Shown here: in pieces, positions 1-10,517 of the stretch
How positions within the stretch are numbered: position 1 is the first letter of the stretch
Layout: every line of letters starts with the position of its first letter
Source of the DNA: Allofrancisella guangzhouensis
Lineage (GTDB): Bacteria > Pseudomonadota > Gammaproteobacteria > Francisellales > Francisellaceae
Reading direction: 5' to 3'
Assembly (NCBI RefSeq): GCF_000815225.1
Contig: NZ_CP010427.1
Span: 1,550,001-1,614,000 of the forward strand
Length of the DNA: 64,000 nucleotides
Translations under genes and position numbers: made by a program
The notes under the pieces: model-generated
The model's input: only the letters and a program-made list of their open reading frames with translations
What the model was told of the DNA's origin: nothing
The model's database searches: none

Positions 1-584
1 GAAGAGGTTTAGAAATAGACAGTTATTTTGGGTGTGCAGAAAGTGAGATGTTTGTCAAAACTGAAACCCCTTTACTGTTGATTGAAAAAGGAGGACTTGA
101 AATAAAATCTGGTAGTTCAAAGGTAACTATAGAAAATATAGCTGGTGTATATGATAGAAAAAAAGACGATGGTTCAACAATAGCTATTAGTGGTGCTATC
201 TTAGGGCTTCATGCGAGATCTAATCCTGGTGAAGTTTATGATTTCACGATATGCTTATCATCAAAAACTAAAATTGAGAAAAAACAAGGTAGCGCAGACA
301 CCTTAATTGTTACTCTAAAACCAGGAAAATTAAATAAAGAGCAAATAGCATTTGAAGGTAAGAATGGAACCACATGGGCAAGCGTGTTTGATGTAAAAAC
401 CAATCTCGAGATATCAGTGTCGGCTGATGACTATTCAGTTGAAGGTGGATCACATCCTGGGTTACAAAGACTTCATATTCGTCATGGTCTTATAAAAGGT
501 ATCACTCAGCTTAGCATCCCAGCAACAAATGAAGAAAAATCTACTCAAGTTATAGAAATGGGTGATCCAACAGCAGGTAAATAA
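1..584 (+). CDS. iglC: Hcp/IglC-like type VI tube protein (5' end cut off)
   Basis: The reading frame is open from base 3 and has no stop before the first ATG at 48, so the gene begins left of the window and 48 is not its start. The visible 193 or so residues look beta-rich and end in a short Lys/Thr/Gly tail. I identify it mainly by position: it lies 1 nt before a clear TssK/IglD gene, and in the Francisella Pathogenicity Island the order is iglA-iglB-iglC-iglD. IglC is the Hcp (TssD) protein that stacks into the inner tube pushed through the contractile sheath. Its usual length is about 209 residues, so only a few residues seem to be missing. The sequence is strongly diverged from what I remember of F. 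tularensis IglC, so family membership is inferred rather than read from a motif. Confidence 0.62.
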   Translation, partial: RGLEIDSYFGCAESEMFVKTETPLLLIEKGGLEIKSGSSKVTIENIAGVYDRKKDDGSTIAISGAILGLHARSNPGEVYDFTICLSSKTKIEKKQGSADTLIVTLKPGKLNKEQIAFEGKNGTTWASVFDVKTNLEISVSADDYSVEGGSHPGLQRLHIRHGLIKGITQLSIPATNEEKSTQVIEMGDPTAGK

Positions 585-585
585 C

Positions 586-1803
586 ATGTCATTAATACAC
601 TGGCAACCAGGTCAGTATTTATCACCTGAGCATTTCTCTTGTCAACAAGATGGAATATTGGATTTAAATACTGACATTTCTTTGAAACTTCTTAATTACA
701 GTGATGGATTGTTTGATATATCTTTAGATATGGAACAATTTGTTTATAACGTTGTTGATTTAAGAAGACTTGTTCTAGTGCTTCCGGAATTTAAGCCGGT
801 AGTGCTAGGGCATAATGCTAAAGTAGAGAAATATAATTTAATAAAAAAAAGTAACAATAATCGTATATCACTACATTTAAACATTAGCAAAGAAAAAATT
901 GTTGAAAATGTAAAAATTAACGGCACTAATATTAAATTAGAATATCTACACCTCTACTTTTCAGAATCATTTGATAACGAGGCTAAGTTTTCGTTTAAAA
1001 TAATGGACTTAGAGTTTGCTGAAAATACACATAAGTGGGAGATAAAACAAGGTTTTTCTCCTAGACTTATAGCTTTGCCACACTTATATAGCAAAGATAT
1101 ATTAAACCGCATAGGAGCTTGTATTAATGAAATTAATTCTTTTATTAATATAGAAGTTTCCAAAACTAATAACTTCTGGCGCTACGCGCATTTATATTTA
1201 AAAATTTCTGAGGTAGATAATTGGCTTAAGTCTAGTCTTAATATAAAAGATCAACCTTCTATTTTATTTAAAGACATAATCAACCGCATTCAAGGATTAT
1301 CTTCGATAGCTTTTATCCTTAAAGGACAAAACCCCAATTTATTTGTCCCAAATGGTTTAGATATTTATAATACACTTGAAGCTCTTAAAGAGTTAGAATC
1401 TCAAATAAGCAAACTTAATCTAATAGAGCATAAAATTTGCCCTCTAGAATATAAGGAAGGTATATATAGAAGTAAAATCTTGCCAGCTAACTTCTTTGAA
1501 TCTAACAATAAATATATAGTCATTGAAAGTAGTCAAAATATGGATTCATTAGATCTCTCTCTAATGAAAGTTTTCGCGCCATCTGAGATTAGAGACATTG
1601 TTATAAACTCTATAAATGGTGTTGAAATTGATAGTGTTGAAGATAACATTTCACAAAAAATATTTCCAGAAGCAAAAAAAACTTTACTTATCAAGCCTTA
1701 TGGAGATAGATGGAATGCAATACTCCATGACAAGCTCGTATGTATAAAAAGCTTTCAAGAATCAAACAACATGTTTGACAGAGTATATATAGCATATGAT
1801 TAG
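586..1803 (+). CDS. iglD: Type VI baseplate protein TssK (IglD)
   Basis: This encodes a 405-residue protein opening with MSLIHWQPGQYLSPEHF, the typical TssK start (W-x-x-G-x-x-L-x-P-x-H-F). TssK links the baseplate to the TssM/TssL membrane complex. FPI IglD is about 398 residues, so the length fits. I chose the ATG at 586, one base after the previous stop. An upstream in-frame start at 562 would overlap the previous gene and precede the conserved TssK N-terminus. The gene sits inside the operon between the tube gene and the IglI/TssA-like gene. Confidence 0.85.
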   Translation: MSLIHWQPGQYLSPEHFSCQQDGILDLNTDISLKLLNYSDGLFDISLDMEQFVYNVVDLRRLVLVLPEFKPVVLGHNAKVEKYNLIKKSNNNRISLHLNISKEKIVENVKINGTNIKLEYLHLYFSESFDNEAKFSFKIMDLEFAENTHKWEIKQGFSPRLIALPHLYSKDILNRIGACINEINSFINIEVSKTNNFWRYAHLYLKISEVDNWLKSSLNIKDQPSILFKDIINRIQGLSSIAFILKGQNPNLFVPNGLDIYNTLEALKELESQISKLNLIEHKICPLEYKEGIYRSKILPANFFESNNKYIVIESSQNMDSLDLSLMKVFAPSEIRDIVINSINGVEIDSVEDNISQKIFPEAKKTLLIKPYGDRWNAILHDKLVCIKSFQESNNMFDRVYIAYD

Positions 1804-1816
1804 AAAAGGATTAACT

Positions 1817-2920
1817 ATGAGTATTTTAGATTTATTATCAAAAGCTAATGAGGTTGAAGAAGTAGCTTATATTGCTTTACCAGATGAGTTTGAACAAGCA
1901 TACATCTGCATTAGTGAAGAAGACTATACAACCGCTGAAGACATATGTATAAACATTATAAATAAAGGCTGCCTAGATGCAAAAATAGTTTGTTACTTGA
2001 TTTTCTGTAAATGGTTTAATTGCCAGAACGCTAGTGAATACAGCTTAATTCTAGAAGAACTGTATCAAATTTATTTATTTTTTACAGACCTTATTGACCA
2101 AAAAAAAATAAAACCCAGATATTATAAGTCTGCCACAAAATGGCTATACAATATGCTGTGCACGCATGCAGATTTTTTAAAATCAAAAGAAGCTTTTTTA
2201 TCTAAAGATAAAGCATCTATAATAGCTGCGATAAAAGTATACATTGACCAAATCAGCAAATTAGAATTAGATGAGGAAGAACATTTTGCTTTATTGAATA
2301 AGTTTTTACAAAAATGGCAAGAAATAAAAACGAAACAACTAAATATTGATAGTAATACTAATAATATAAGCAACTTTAGTAATCATGGTGTTCAAATTGA
2401 AACCGATAATACTCAAGTTCAGTCAAATCTAGCTGCTAGTCAATTAGTAGGTTTGATAAACACAGATCTTCAAAATGCAGTTCAAGGCAGTTACGAATGG
2501 AATAAATTACTAAAGGAAATTGAGCAGTTTGATAATTTTATTATTAATAATAATTTTCTCCCTGCTGCTATATTGCAGAAAAAAATACAGTCTAAAATGG
2601 AAAACTTTGACCCTTTAGTATACTTTCCTAACTTTTTTAATTCTTATTTAAATTCTAAATTAAAAGGCTTTGAAAAAATTGAAGAAATGTCCACTCTACA
2701 AGACCACTATCTGTGGAACCTATTAGATAATCTATATGAGGTAGACAAAATAAATTTCTCTAAGTTAGACTTCGAGCAATACACAAATATTATGAAGAAA
2801 GACAATACATCTAATGGCTACCCAAATGACCACTACAGTAGAGCAGATAGTATGGATAATGTTGAACACCAATATAATCATGATATGAACCAGCATGATT
2901 TTGATAACGATGATTTTTAG
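1817..2920 (+). CDS. IglI/TssA-like type VI component
   Basis: This is a 367-residue, mostly helical protein. Its N-terminal 120 residues resemble the ImpA_N/TssA region: short helices with the pattern of a chain counting repeated units, including a KWxx aromatic cluster. In length and position it also resembles FPI IglI (about 383 residues). TssA-type proteins coordinate assembly of tail and baseplate. A region rich in Asn, Ser and Thr (residues about 180-200) separates the N- and C-terminal parts, and the last 35 residues are rich in His, Asp and Asn. I took the ATG at 1817 because AAAGGA lies 6 nt upstream; the earlier start at 1796 overlaps iglD. The exact family is uncertain. Confidence 0.55.
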   Translation: MSILDLLSKANEVEEVAYIALPDEFEQAYICISEEDYTTAEDICINIINKGCLDAKIVCYLIFCKWFNCQNASEYSLILEELYQIYLFFTDLIDQKKIKPRYYKSATKWLYNMLCTHADFLKSKEAFLSKDKASIIAAIKVYIDQISKLELDEEEHFALLNKFLQKWQEIKTKQLNIDSNTNNISNFSNHGVQIETDNTQVQSNLAASQLVGLINTDLQNAVQGSYEWNKLLKEIEQFDNFIINNNFLPAAILQKKIQSKMENFDPLVYFPNFFNSYLNSKLKGFEKIEEMSTLQDHYLWNLLDNLYEVDKINFSKLDFEQYTNIMKKDNTSNGYPNDHYSRADSMDNVEHQYNHDMNQHDFDNDDF

Positions 2921-2933
2921 ACTTTGAAGATAT

Positions 2934-4817
2934 ATGAGCACAACATTACCTAAATATTTAGAAGTATCTATATTCACTCTAAAAGATGATAGAACTATAG
3001 ACAACGATAGCGAAAAGAAGATAAATGCTTCAGATATAAAATCTTTTGATATCTCTTTTAACACGTACGGTTTCAATGGTGAAATAACATTCCATTTGCC
3101 ATATAACAGAAGTGAAGAACCTTTGTGGGATAAACTTATAGAGGAAGATTTTTTTGCTATTAAGCTTAAATATTATCAAGAAATAATAAAAGATAACAAA
3201 TATGAAATAGATAAAGAGTTCCAGTGGCAAATACTGGGTTATTTTGATACATCGGAACATGGCCACTGTCAACTAGTTGAAAGATTCGAACCAAGCTCAA
3301 GTTATTTAGAAGTCTCTGTGAAATTCACAGATTCTATCAAAGCTTTTTTTGGTAATCATTATATACAAAAAGTTTTTTTTCAAAAAAGCTATCAGCAAAT
3401 TTTAAAAGATATGTTAAAAGACTTTTCTAAGATTTTCGAACTAAAGCTTGAAGAGCCTCTATCTCCTGAGATAAAAGAAAACAGACCGTGGTTAGCAGTG
3501 AATTGTGATAAAAGTTGTCAATGGTCATTTTATAAATATATAATGAACACTTTCCAGTATTATCATTTACAGCCTTATTACATTTATAATAATGAAGATA
3601 GCGAAAACTACAACGTTAAAAGTCTAGATGAATTTAAACAAGATTGTGATAATAAAGATGCTTACGAAATAGATAGAGTTAATGTCGATAGTATTTATTT
3701 TAATAGGAACTCTAGTAATCTTGCTTGTTACACTATCAACAATTCTTTTTGGGATAAAAGTAAACAATCTGCAGATTCAAAAGATCTAGAATTTAAAAAC
3801 TCAAAAGATTCTCCAATAAAAGTTCAAGAAAATTACCAATATGCAAATGGAAAAGACTTTGATGCTTTTGTCAAAAAATATGAGAAGAACATTGAGCTAA
3901 ATTCAAAAACCGGGATGTCATATAAACTTTATTTCAGGACTCACCTAACAGAAATTAATTTTTTACCTATGAATATCATAAGCCTAAAAGATGGTAATAA
4001 AAATGATGCCAAAAACATAGATGAATATCAGTACCCTGATTATTTTATCCTAAAAACACATCTTAAATATGTTAATTCACAGGTGGAGAATAAAAACGTT
4101 TATATCAAAAACAATAATAAGAGTTTAGGCAAAGATGATAAGGATCTTCATAAAGATTATTTTAGGTTAACTGGTGACTTCTGTATCAGCGTTGAAGCTC
4201 ACGATAAAAAGAATATAGCTAGATATTATCCTGTATTTAATAAGGAAAACCCCGCGATAAAAAGTTACGGGGAAATCTTTGGTACTGATGATGATAAGAA
4301 ATTAGATTACTTCTTGGGCACAGAAAATAAAGATGAAATTAAAAGAAGTAAAATTAATGATTCTCTAGCAAAAAGTGTTGGCATAAATACAATGTCTCCA
4401 TTAACATCGACAAGCTTGTATTACCTAGTAACTATACCTGAAAGTTTAAGTCCTAAAACAAAAGAAAAACAACGTAAAATTTCTGTGCCATTTTCTTTTA
4501 ATAATGGTTATGGATTTATGCCACTGAAAAATAAAACTCCTGTTAAGCTTAATATATTTCAAGAACACTCAAATATAGAGGATGTGGTTTGGATCCCTGT
4601 GACGGAAAGTAAAAACTTTGAAACTACAGATGGTGAAAGTAGAAATACAATATTTATGGGTATGGATGATAAAAGTTATACAAAAATGGAACACTTATCT
4701 TGTGAAGAAAAAGATAAGTCTGAGTTCTTTATTGAATCAAAAAACAAAAATATAAAAACAAAGTTAAATTTTGATGCACAAAGTTTTAACATCACTATTT
4801 CTAATGCAGAAAAATAG
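2934..4817 (+). CDS. gp27-like spike hub protein (VgrG/PdpA type)
   Basis: This 627-residue protein starts with a beta-rich stretch (SFDISFNTYGFNGEITF) followed by a region of about 200 residues like the gp27 hub domain of VgrG proteins. The C-terminus (last 100 residues) is beta-rich and could be a short OB-like section, but I see no gp5-type needle repeat. A separate needle gene occurs at 11108. The spike therefore seems split over two genes, as in the FPI, where PdpA is thought to supply the gp27-like hub and a short VgrG the needle. It lies 13 nt after the IglI-like gene and 14 nt before pdpB. The identification rests on general resemblance and context, so the name is tentative. Confidence 0.55.
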   Translation: MSTTLPKYLEVSIFTLKDDRTIDNDSEKKINASDIKSFDISFNTYGFNGEITFHLPYNRSEEPLWDKLIEEDFFAIKLKYYQEIIKDNKYEIDKEFQWQILGYFDTSEHGHCQLVERFEPSSSYLEVSVKFTDSIKAFFGNHYIQKVFFQKSYQQILKDMLKDFSKIFELKLEEPLSPEIKENRPWLAVNCDKSCQWSFYKYIMNTFQYYHLQPYYIYNNEDSENYNVKSLDEFKQDCDNKDAYEIDRVNVDSIYFNRNSSNLACYTINNSFWDKSKQSADSKDLEFKNSKDSPIKVQENYQYANGKDFDAFVKKYEKNIELNSKTGMSYKLYFRTHLTEINFLPMNIISLKDGNKNDAKNIDEYQYPDYFILKTHLKYVNSQVENKNVYIKNNNKSLGKDDKDLHKDYFRLTGDFCISVEAHDKKNIARYYPVFNKENPAIKSYGEIFGTDDDKKLDYFLGTENKDEIKRSKINDSLAKSVGINTMSPLTSTSLYYLVTIPESLSPKTKEKQRKISVPFSFNNGYGFMPLKNKTPVKLNIFQEHSNIEDVVWIPVTESKNFETTDGESRNTIFMGMDDKSYTKMEHLSCEEKDKSEFFIESKNKNIKTKLNFDAQSFNITISNAEK

Positions 4818-4831
4818 GTAACGAGGATAAT

Positions 4832-7800
4832 ATGGAAATACTACTCATTTTGATTACTCTAGCGATAATAATTAACGCTAGTTATAAATTAGTAAGAATT
4901 TGGTTAATGCAAGTATTCAAAAAATACTCCCTAGGCAGATATAGGAAAATTATACTAAACGTATTTAAAGTCAATGAACTAACAGCTATATATTGTGATT
5001 TTCGAAGAACACTACCTATAAAATATAAAATATTTAGTTCTTTTAGGCTTAAGAAAAAGGTTATTATAACTGAAACCGTAACTGATGAAAGAGGGTTTGA
5101 ACTTACTACAGCAGCAGATAATATGATACTATCTATAAACCCTGACCAGTTTTTAAATAGTAACCTTGATATAAAAGAGATTAGAGCCTTTTTTAAGTTT
5201 TTTTCAAAAGGGATATTAAATAGTATCATACATGAAGTTGACCTAACTAAACACCTTAATGATACTGACAGAAATGAGAAAAAAATTAATAATATTATAC
5301 GAATATTAACTATCTTAGCCAATATCTTTAGAAATAAAATTTCCTTACAAATAGCTCTAACTTATAATAAAAAGATTCCTGGTGCAGTAGCTTGGGATAA
5401 ATTACAAAAAGGACTTTCTAACTTTCCTTTTTGGCAAAAATCGCTGCCGGATGAGGGGTGGGCAGAATCACTGCTAACTCAAGACCAGTTAAAAACTTTG
5501 ATAATGGATGAAGGATCTAACACCCAAGAAATTACAGAATTGTACAAATTCCTAATGAACTGTACAAAAGTTACTCCCTACTTACAAAAATTATACTCTG
5601 GTCTTGAAGAAAAAACAGTTCATAAAGTTAAAGGTTTTTATTTGATCGAACGAGAAAATATTAATAGATTTGTAGGATCGAATGATAATCTTAATGATAT
5701 TTACATGACTTCTAAAATTATTAAGTATGGTGGATTAACGGTCCTAAGTTTAGGTATGGCAATATCATTACCTATGGCTTACCTGGCAGAGAAACAAGAG
5801 CTTAAAAATAAAATTCAGTATGGGTTTGAAACGCGTAGCTTAAAATTGGACAGCTTTACTTCTGATTTATACTTTCATACTCTCAATGAGAGTTTTTCTA
5901 TAGCAGTAAACCCGTCCCTTTATTTTAGGAATCATCAAAAAGATTATGATGGGGTTTTCTCTAATAGCCTTTATGAAAGCTTCTTTAAACAACAAGAATA
6001 TGCAAAAATTTCTGCCATTAATATGCTTGCATTAGCAAGTATTAAGGACTATAAAACCTTATCTTTCTTAAATAAAAATATCCCTATAAGTAGTATTTTT
6101 TGGGCAGACCTAACGGATCTTCCTCTATCAGTTATAATATCTTCTAATATTTTAAATGATAGATTTGGGGTAAAAAGTGACCAAGGTGTTCAATTAAGTG
6201 TTGACATGATTAACAACAATAAAATAGCTTTGAATAAAGCTCAAATACTTGATGACGCTGAAAAAAATGTAACCAACATTGCTCAAACTAATACTGAGAT
6301 TGTAAGCAAGCTATATACAGATATATCAGAATTACTATTTTTAAATATCTTAGGTAGTAACTACGTTGTTAACGATTCTTTGGTAAAAAAAGATATTAGG
6401 AGTTTTGCAAAAACACTGCTACTAAACTCTAACCTTGTTTTAACTTCTGAGCAGATAACTACATTAAGCAATAAATTAGCTATCTTGAACTCTATAACAC
6501 TATTAAAAGAGTTACGTAATTCACATGATCTATATACAACTAGTTACATACTAAAGGAATTCGCTCGACAAACTAAATTTTTGAGTCAAGCAGATAAAGA
6601 ATATTTGCTAAAACAAATATTAATAGTTATCAATAACTTAGGCACTCTTGACATATTACCTTATAATGACCCCTCAAAAATGTATTCTAAAAGGTATTAC
6701 CTAAACATAATTCTTCCCTTTTATAACGAATACGCCAATTCAATACAACTTTATGAAGATAATAAATTTAGAGAAGTTTTAGAAGCTTTCTTTGTTAGAT
6801 CAAAAAGTGCATATGAATTAAAGTATTTGGCTTACAATATAGACCGCATAAAAGAACAGCTCGATATAGTTTCACCATCAGGTAAGGAAAGTATAGATAA
6901 GTTATACAGTTTAGCTAAATCACAAATCTTAAATAATTTGATCAACGAGGTAAATAATAATTTATCCTTCTTTGCTAACAATAATAAAACTATAAGCTCT
7001 TATATAAATAGTCTGAACGCCTTTGAAAAGACCTTAAATAAGTATAAGGCAGTTTTAGAACAAATGGGTGATATATTATCTAAACTTTTCTCAGATCCTA
7101 AATCGTACATAGAGAAGCGTAATGAATTAGAGAAAGACATAGACATGAAATTTGATAAATATATTTCTAGCCTTAACTTAGATCCTAAAATATCTACCAT
7201 AGTCAGATTGCCGATTAAACAGCTTCGAGAGGTTGCTAATTCACTTATATCTTTATATGTAAACGAATATTGGACGATACATATATCTCCTATATATGAT
7301 AATGTTTACTCCAAATTCCCTTTCAATGTGAATTCAACAGATGAAGCAACAACAACATATTTGACAGAGATCTTAGCTAAAGGCGGTGCCTATGATGGAG
7401 AAATTCATTTATTAAAAACTCAGTTTGCATTAGAGGAAGACATTATTAACTACCTATATCCAAGTAATAAAAAACAATATTTAGCACTAGAAGAAATCAA
7501 AAATACATTATGGGATAAATCAGGTGTTATAAAACCTTTAGATTTAGTAGTTAGTTCTGTTAATGGTTTAGTTGTAAACAATCAGAATATAAAACCAGAT
7601 AAGCCTTTAGCTTATATTGGCTTATTTTCTTATGACAATGAAAATATTTATAATATGGGAATAAATAACATAAAGAAAACATTTAAAATAAACTGGTGGG
7701 AAACTGGTGTATGTAGTATTGAAATAGTAGATACAAATAATAACATGTTAAACTTTAACACAAACTCTGGAAGCTGGTCTTGCTTTAAGTTACTGAAACA

Positions 7801-7894
7801 AGCTTCAAACAATAACAATGTATTTACTTGGAAATTTAAGGAAGGAAATGTCAGCTTCTATATTCCTTTAAATAGCTTTATGTTTAATAAATAA
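4832..7894 (+). CDS. pdpB: Type VI membrane-complex protein TssM (PdpB/IcmF)
   Basis: This encodes a 1020-residue inner-membrane protein, close to PdpB (about 1093) and other IcmF/TssM proteins. A hydrophobic N-terminal helix (residues 1-20) and a second one near residues 297-317 frame a cytoplasmic domain; the remaining 700 residues would be periplasmic. I see no Walker A motif in the cytoplasmic part, which is common in this family. TssM spans the envelope and contacts DotU (TssL) and the outer-membrane lipoprotein, here IglE; both partners are encoded downstream. GAGG lies about 8 nt before the ATG. Confidence 0.85.
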   Translation: MEILLILITLAIIINASYKLVRIWLMQVFKKYSLGRYRKIILNVFKVNELTAIYCDFRRTLPIKYKIFSSFRLKKKVIITETVTDERGFELTTAADNMILSINPDQFLNSNLDIKEIRAFFKFFSKGILNSIIHEVDLTKHLNDTDRNEKKINNIIRILTILANIFRNKISLQIALTYNKKIPGAVAWDKLQKGLSNFPFWQKSLPDEGWAESLLTQDQLKTLIMDEGSNTQEITELYKFLMNCTKVTPYLQKLYSGLEEKTVHKVKGFYLIERENINRFVGSNDNLNDIYMTSKIIKYGGLTVLSLGMAISLPMAYLAEKQELKNKIQYGFETRSLKLDSFTSDLYFHTLNESFSIAVNPSLYFRNHQKDYDGVFSNSLYESFFKQQEYAKISAINMLALASIKDYKTLSFLNKNIPISSIFWADLTDLPLSVIISSNILNDRFGVKSDQGVQLSVDMINNNKIALNKAQILDDAEKNVTNIAQTNTEIVSKLYTDISELLFLNILGSNYVVNDSLVKKDIRSFAKTLLLNSNLVLTSEQITTLSNKLAILNSITLLKELRNSHDLYTTSYILKEFARQTKFLSQADKEYLLKQILIVINNLGTLDILPYNDPSKMYSKRYYLNIILPFYNEYANSIQLYEDNKFREVLEAFFVRSKSAYELKYLAYNIDRIKEQLDIVSPSGKESIDKLYSLAKSQILNNLINEVNNNLSFFANNNKTISSYINSLNAFEKTLNKYKAVLEQMGDILSKLFSDPKSYIEKRNELEKDIDMKFDKYISSLNLDPKISTIVRLPIKQLREVANSLISLYVNEYWTIHISPIYDNVYSKFPFNVNSTDEATTTYLTEILAKGGAYDGEIHLLKTQFALEEDIINYLYPSNKKQYLALEEIKNTLWDKSGVIKPLDLVVSSVNGLVVNNQNIKPDKPLAYIGLFSYDNENIYNMGINNIKKTFKINWWETGVCSIEIVDTNNNMLNFNTNSGSWSCFKLLKQASNNNNVFTWKFKEGNVSFYIPLNSFMFNK

Positions 7895-7937
7895 AATAGA
7901 AACTAATATTTTTGTAAAAAAGCAAACAGAGAAATAT

Positions 7938-9311
7938 ATGAATAACAATATTGAAATTGATAAAGTTGCAAATAATATATTAACAAAGTTATCAGAATGG
8001 AAAGAAAACGCTAACGCAAACTTTGTTAAATACGCGCACCAAATATATGCTTCCAAAATACAAAACCGATATAGTAGTTTACTAACACCCTGCCCTAAGG
8101 GAGTTTTCCTTAAGGTTACAGATATTGGATATAACAATGATTCTGAATATATTGATCTTTATCAAGAGCTTCAGATTAGTCGTCCAAATTATCAAGGTTC
8201 TTTGTTTTCAATGTTAGATACTAGCCTTATGCCATTTGATGTTCAACGGGTTCGAAAACTTTCTGATGACACTATAAAACTAACTTTCTGCAATAATGAT
8301 AAAACATTTACATTAGCTAATCAGAAGTTAGTGTTTTGGATTCACTCAGATACTGATAATATTAAGCAAAGCTTGCAAATATTTAATAATCTAAAGAAAA
8401 AAGCTAAACTAACGTACTATAGCAGTTCAGTTGAAGGTTATCTTGAAGTTAATTTGGAACTTGGCTACCAGTATAAGCAAAAAATAAATTTAGCTATTAA
8501 AAATAATATCTATGATCCAAGGCTTCAATTTACAGTCAGCATTGATTTTAGTCAAATAAAAGAGATATCTTTTGAAAAAATAGACTTAGAACTAAAATTT
8601 AATACATTAAGTGCCCCGGAATACGAGCTAACAAAATGTTTTCATACTAATATAATTCCTATGATAAACCAAGCTATAGTAAACATTACACCTTTTAAAC
8701 TAGATGGTAATGATGATATATATTGGCTAAAAACTGATACTGAATTAAAGTATCAAGCTTGTGAATTACGAGGATTGTATTCAAATAATCATTTAATGGA
8801 TCCTAGTACGTATCGTGTTATATATAGTGGTAACCAGATTGGAATTGAGTTTAACCAAATAGAAGAGTATTTTAATACTAATATAACAGGTTCTATGTAT
8901 ATTGATTATAACTTAGATGATTCTTTGTATGCAACAGATACAAGTCTAAGATGGTACGGGCATAACATTAACAAATATAAAATTAATGCGATTAGTTCTA
9001 TTTATAATAAGTCTACTAACGTTGATGAAATAAAGATAAGAGCTCTTATCTCATTATTAGATATCTCAGAGCTAACTAGCTGGACAATTGACATGTGGAA
9101 ACATTTATTAGCATTTTTTGATAAGTTTGCTTACATTAAAATAAGCTACTTGTTAAACCGAGTTGATGTTAAAGAAAGAGATATCGTATTAAATTTTATA
9201 ACTGATGATATAGTTATACAAAAATGGATAACATTTTATGTATATCAGCTTAAGCTTTTTATCAGTCATAACGTACCATATTTAGATGTTAAATTACAAG
9301 CGAGCTTTTAA
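7938..9311 (+). CDS. TssF-like baseplate protein (IglH type)
   Basis: This is a 457-residue beta-rich soluble protein. The middle part (LMPFDVQRVRKLSDDTIKL) and the regularly spaced hydrophobic strands resemble TssF, the protein that wraps the tail hub in the baseplate. It is followed directly by a TssG-like gene; tssF and tssG are neighbours in most type VI clusters, and IglH and IglJ fill these roles in the FPI. The protein is shorter than canonical TssF (about 600), in line with IglH. Sequence divergence is high, so the assignment combines size, fold impression and gene order. Confidence 0.6.
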   Translation: MNNNIEIDKVANNILTKLSEWKENANANFVKYAHQIYASKIQNRYSSLLTPCPKGVFLKVTDIGYNNDSEYIDLYQELQISRPNYQGSLFSMLDTSLMPFDVQRVRKLSDDTIKLTFCNNDKTFTLANQKLVFWIHSDTDNIKQSLQIFNNLKKKAKLTYYSSSVEGYLEVNLELGYQYKQKINLAIKNNIYDPRLQFTVSIDFSQIKEISFEKIDLELKFNTLSAPEYELTKCFHTNIIPMINQAIVNITPFKLDGNDDIYWLKTDTELKYQACELRGLYSNNHLMDPSTYRVIYSGNQIGIEFNQIEEYFNTNITGSMYIDYNLDDSLYATDTSLRWYGHNINKYKINAISSIYNKSTNVDEIKIRALISLLDISELTSWTIDMWKHLLAFFDKFAYIKISYLLNRVDVKERDIVLNFITDDIVIQKWITFYVYQLKLFISHNVPYLDVKLQASF

Positions 9312-9312
9312 A

Positions 9313-10077
9313 ATGGAAATAACAGAAATACCTCTTAGCTATCGTAGCTGTATAAAATTCTTGCAAGAAGCTTACCCTCACCATCGTCTGGATTATAAGA
9401 TAAATTGGGATATGGTTACTAGCAAATATATAATCCATAAAGTAGAGTTGTTAAATGCTGAAATAGTAGTTTATATAAATGCGTCATTTTTTATTCATAA
9501 AACTACAGATATGTATGATTTATATAGCAATATCGAATATATAGCTAGCTATGATAAGGATTTTGAAAGGAAAATTTGGACCATGTGGTTTGAAAGTTTT
9601 AATTACTACATGTATCCTTGTTTAACAGATCTTAATAAGTATTATTTAGATTCGTCACTGTTTTTTTCTCCGCTAGATTATAAAAAGAACTTGTTAAGCT
9701 TAGTGGAAGATCAAATTATTCAACTATTTCCTAAGATATTAGTGTCTGTAGATATCCGTTATGAGAAAGCAATTCTTAATGAAACTTCTTTACTAACTAA
9801 AGCAAGCGTTTTAGAGGAGGTACGACTAGGCATAGATATAAAATCTAAATTGTACGTTTGTGGTGCGATTACTTTTTATTTAAAAGATCAAGAGAATGAT
9901 TATAGAAATGATATAAAGTTGCTAAGAGAAAAACTAATTGAAATGTCCCAGTTTTCTGGATTAAAGTTTAATAATTTAATGTGTTTAATAGACTACGGAC
10001 CATTACAATGCAGCATTAACAGTAAATTACAGAATTGCTATTTGGATGGTGGTAAATATTTGGAGAGAATATTATGA
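9313..10077 (+). CDS. TssG-like baseplate protein (IglJ type)
   Basis: This encodes a 254-residue protein starting at the ATG at 9313, 1 nt after the TssF-like stop; an upstream in-frame start at 9286 would overlap the previous gene. The opening, with PLSYRSCIKFLQEAYP, resembles the N-terminal helix of TssG. TssG forms the baseplate wedge together with two TssF copies. IglJ in the FPI has a similar length. The end overlaps the start of the lipoprotein gene by 4 nt (ATGA), which suggests translational coupling. No catalytic motif is visible. Confidence 0.58.
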   Translation: MEITEIPLSYRSCIKFLQEAYPHHRLDYKINWDMVTSKYIIHKVELLNAEIVVYINASFFIHKTTDMYDLYSNIEYIASYDKDFERKIWTMWFESFNYYMYPCLTDLNKYYLDSSLFFSPLDYKKNLLSLVEDQIIQLFPKILVSVDIRYEKAILNETSLLTKASVLEEVRLGIDIKSKLYVCGAITFYLKDQENDYRNDIKLLREKLIEMSQFSGLKFNNLMCLIDYGPLQCSINSKLQNCYLDGGKYLERIL

Positions 10078-10517
10078 TTTTTAAGAAAAAATGCCTACTA
10101 TTGTTAATAATAATTCTTTTGTGCTCATGTGCAAAAGACGTTACTGTTGAAATCGCAACAAATAAAAAAGTAAATAAAGGAGCTCCTTTCTTTGTTCTTA
10201 TAAATAAAAATGATAATATTGTTGATTTCAAAAAAATCACCCCAGATAAACTACAAAACCAAATTCTAGAAGATACTACCCCTTTGTATCTGTCATACTT
10301 AGTAATTCCAGGTGTTAAAAAAGATATTACACTTAAAGACCAAAGAGGCGATTTTAGTGTATTTTTTATGCTACAAGATGCCGGGACTAAAGTTAATAAT
10401 TGGAATTTTTATATAAAAGAGCCTTCTCAAAAGTTTTATAAATTTACCTTAGATAATAATAAAATAACCTTAAATAAACAAAAGGAAGAAAGTTATGTGG
10501 AAGACATGTTTTTTTAA
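10074..10517 (+). CDS. iglE: Type VI outer-membrane lipoprotein IglE
   Basis: This is a 147-residue lipoprotein. The signal peptide has Lys at positions 4-6, a Leu/Ile core and a lipobox ending L-C-S-C, with Cys19 as the likely acylated residue. The mature part is a small beta-rich domain, as in IglE of the FPI (about 125 residues) and TssJ of other type VI systems, which anchor TssM to the outer membrane. Its neighbours pdpB and dotU complete the membrane complex. The last 23 nt overlap the start of dotU. Confidence 0.75.
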   Translation: MIFKKKCLLLLIIILLCSCAKDVTVEIATNKKVNKGAPFFVLINKNDNIVDFKKITPDKLQNQILEDTTPLYLSYLVIPGVKKDITLKDQRGDFSVFFMLQDAGTKVNNWNFYIKEPSQKFYKFTLDNNKITLNKQKEESYVEDMFF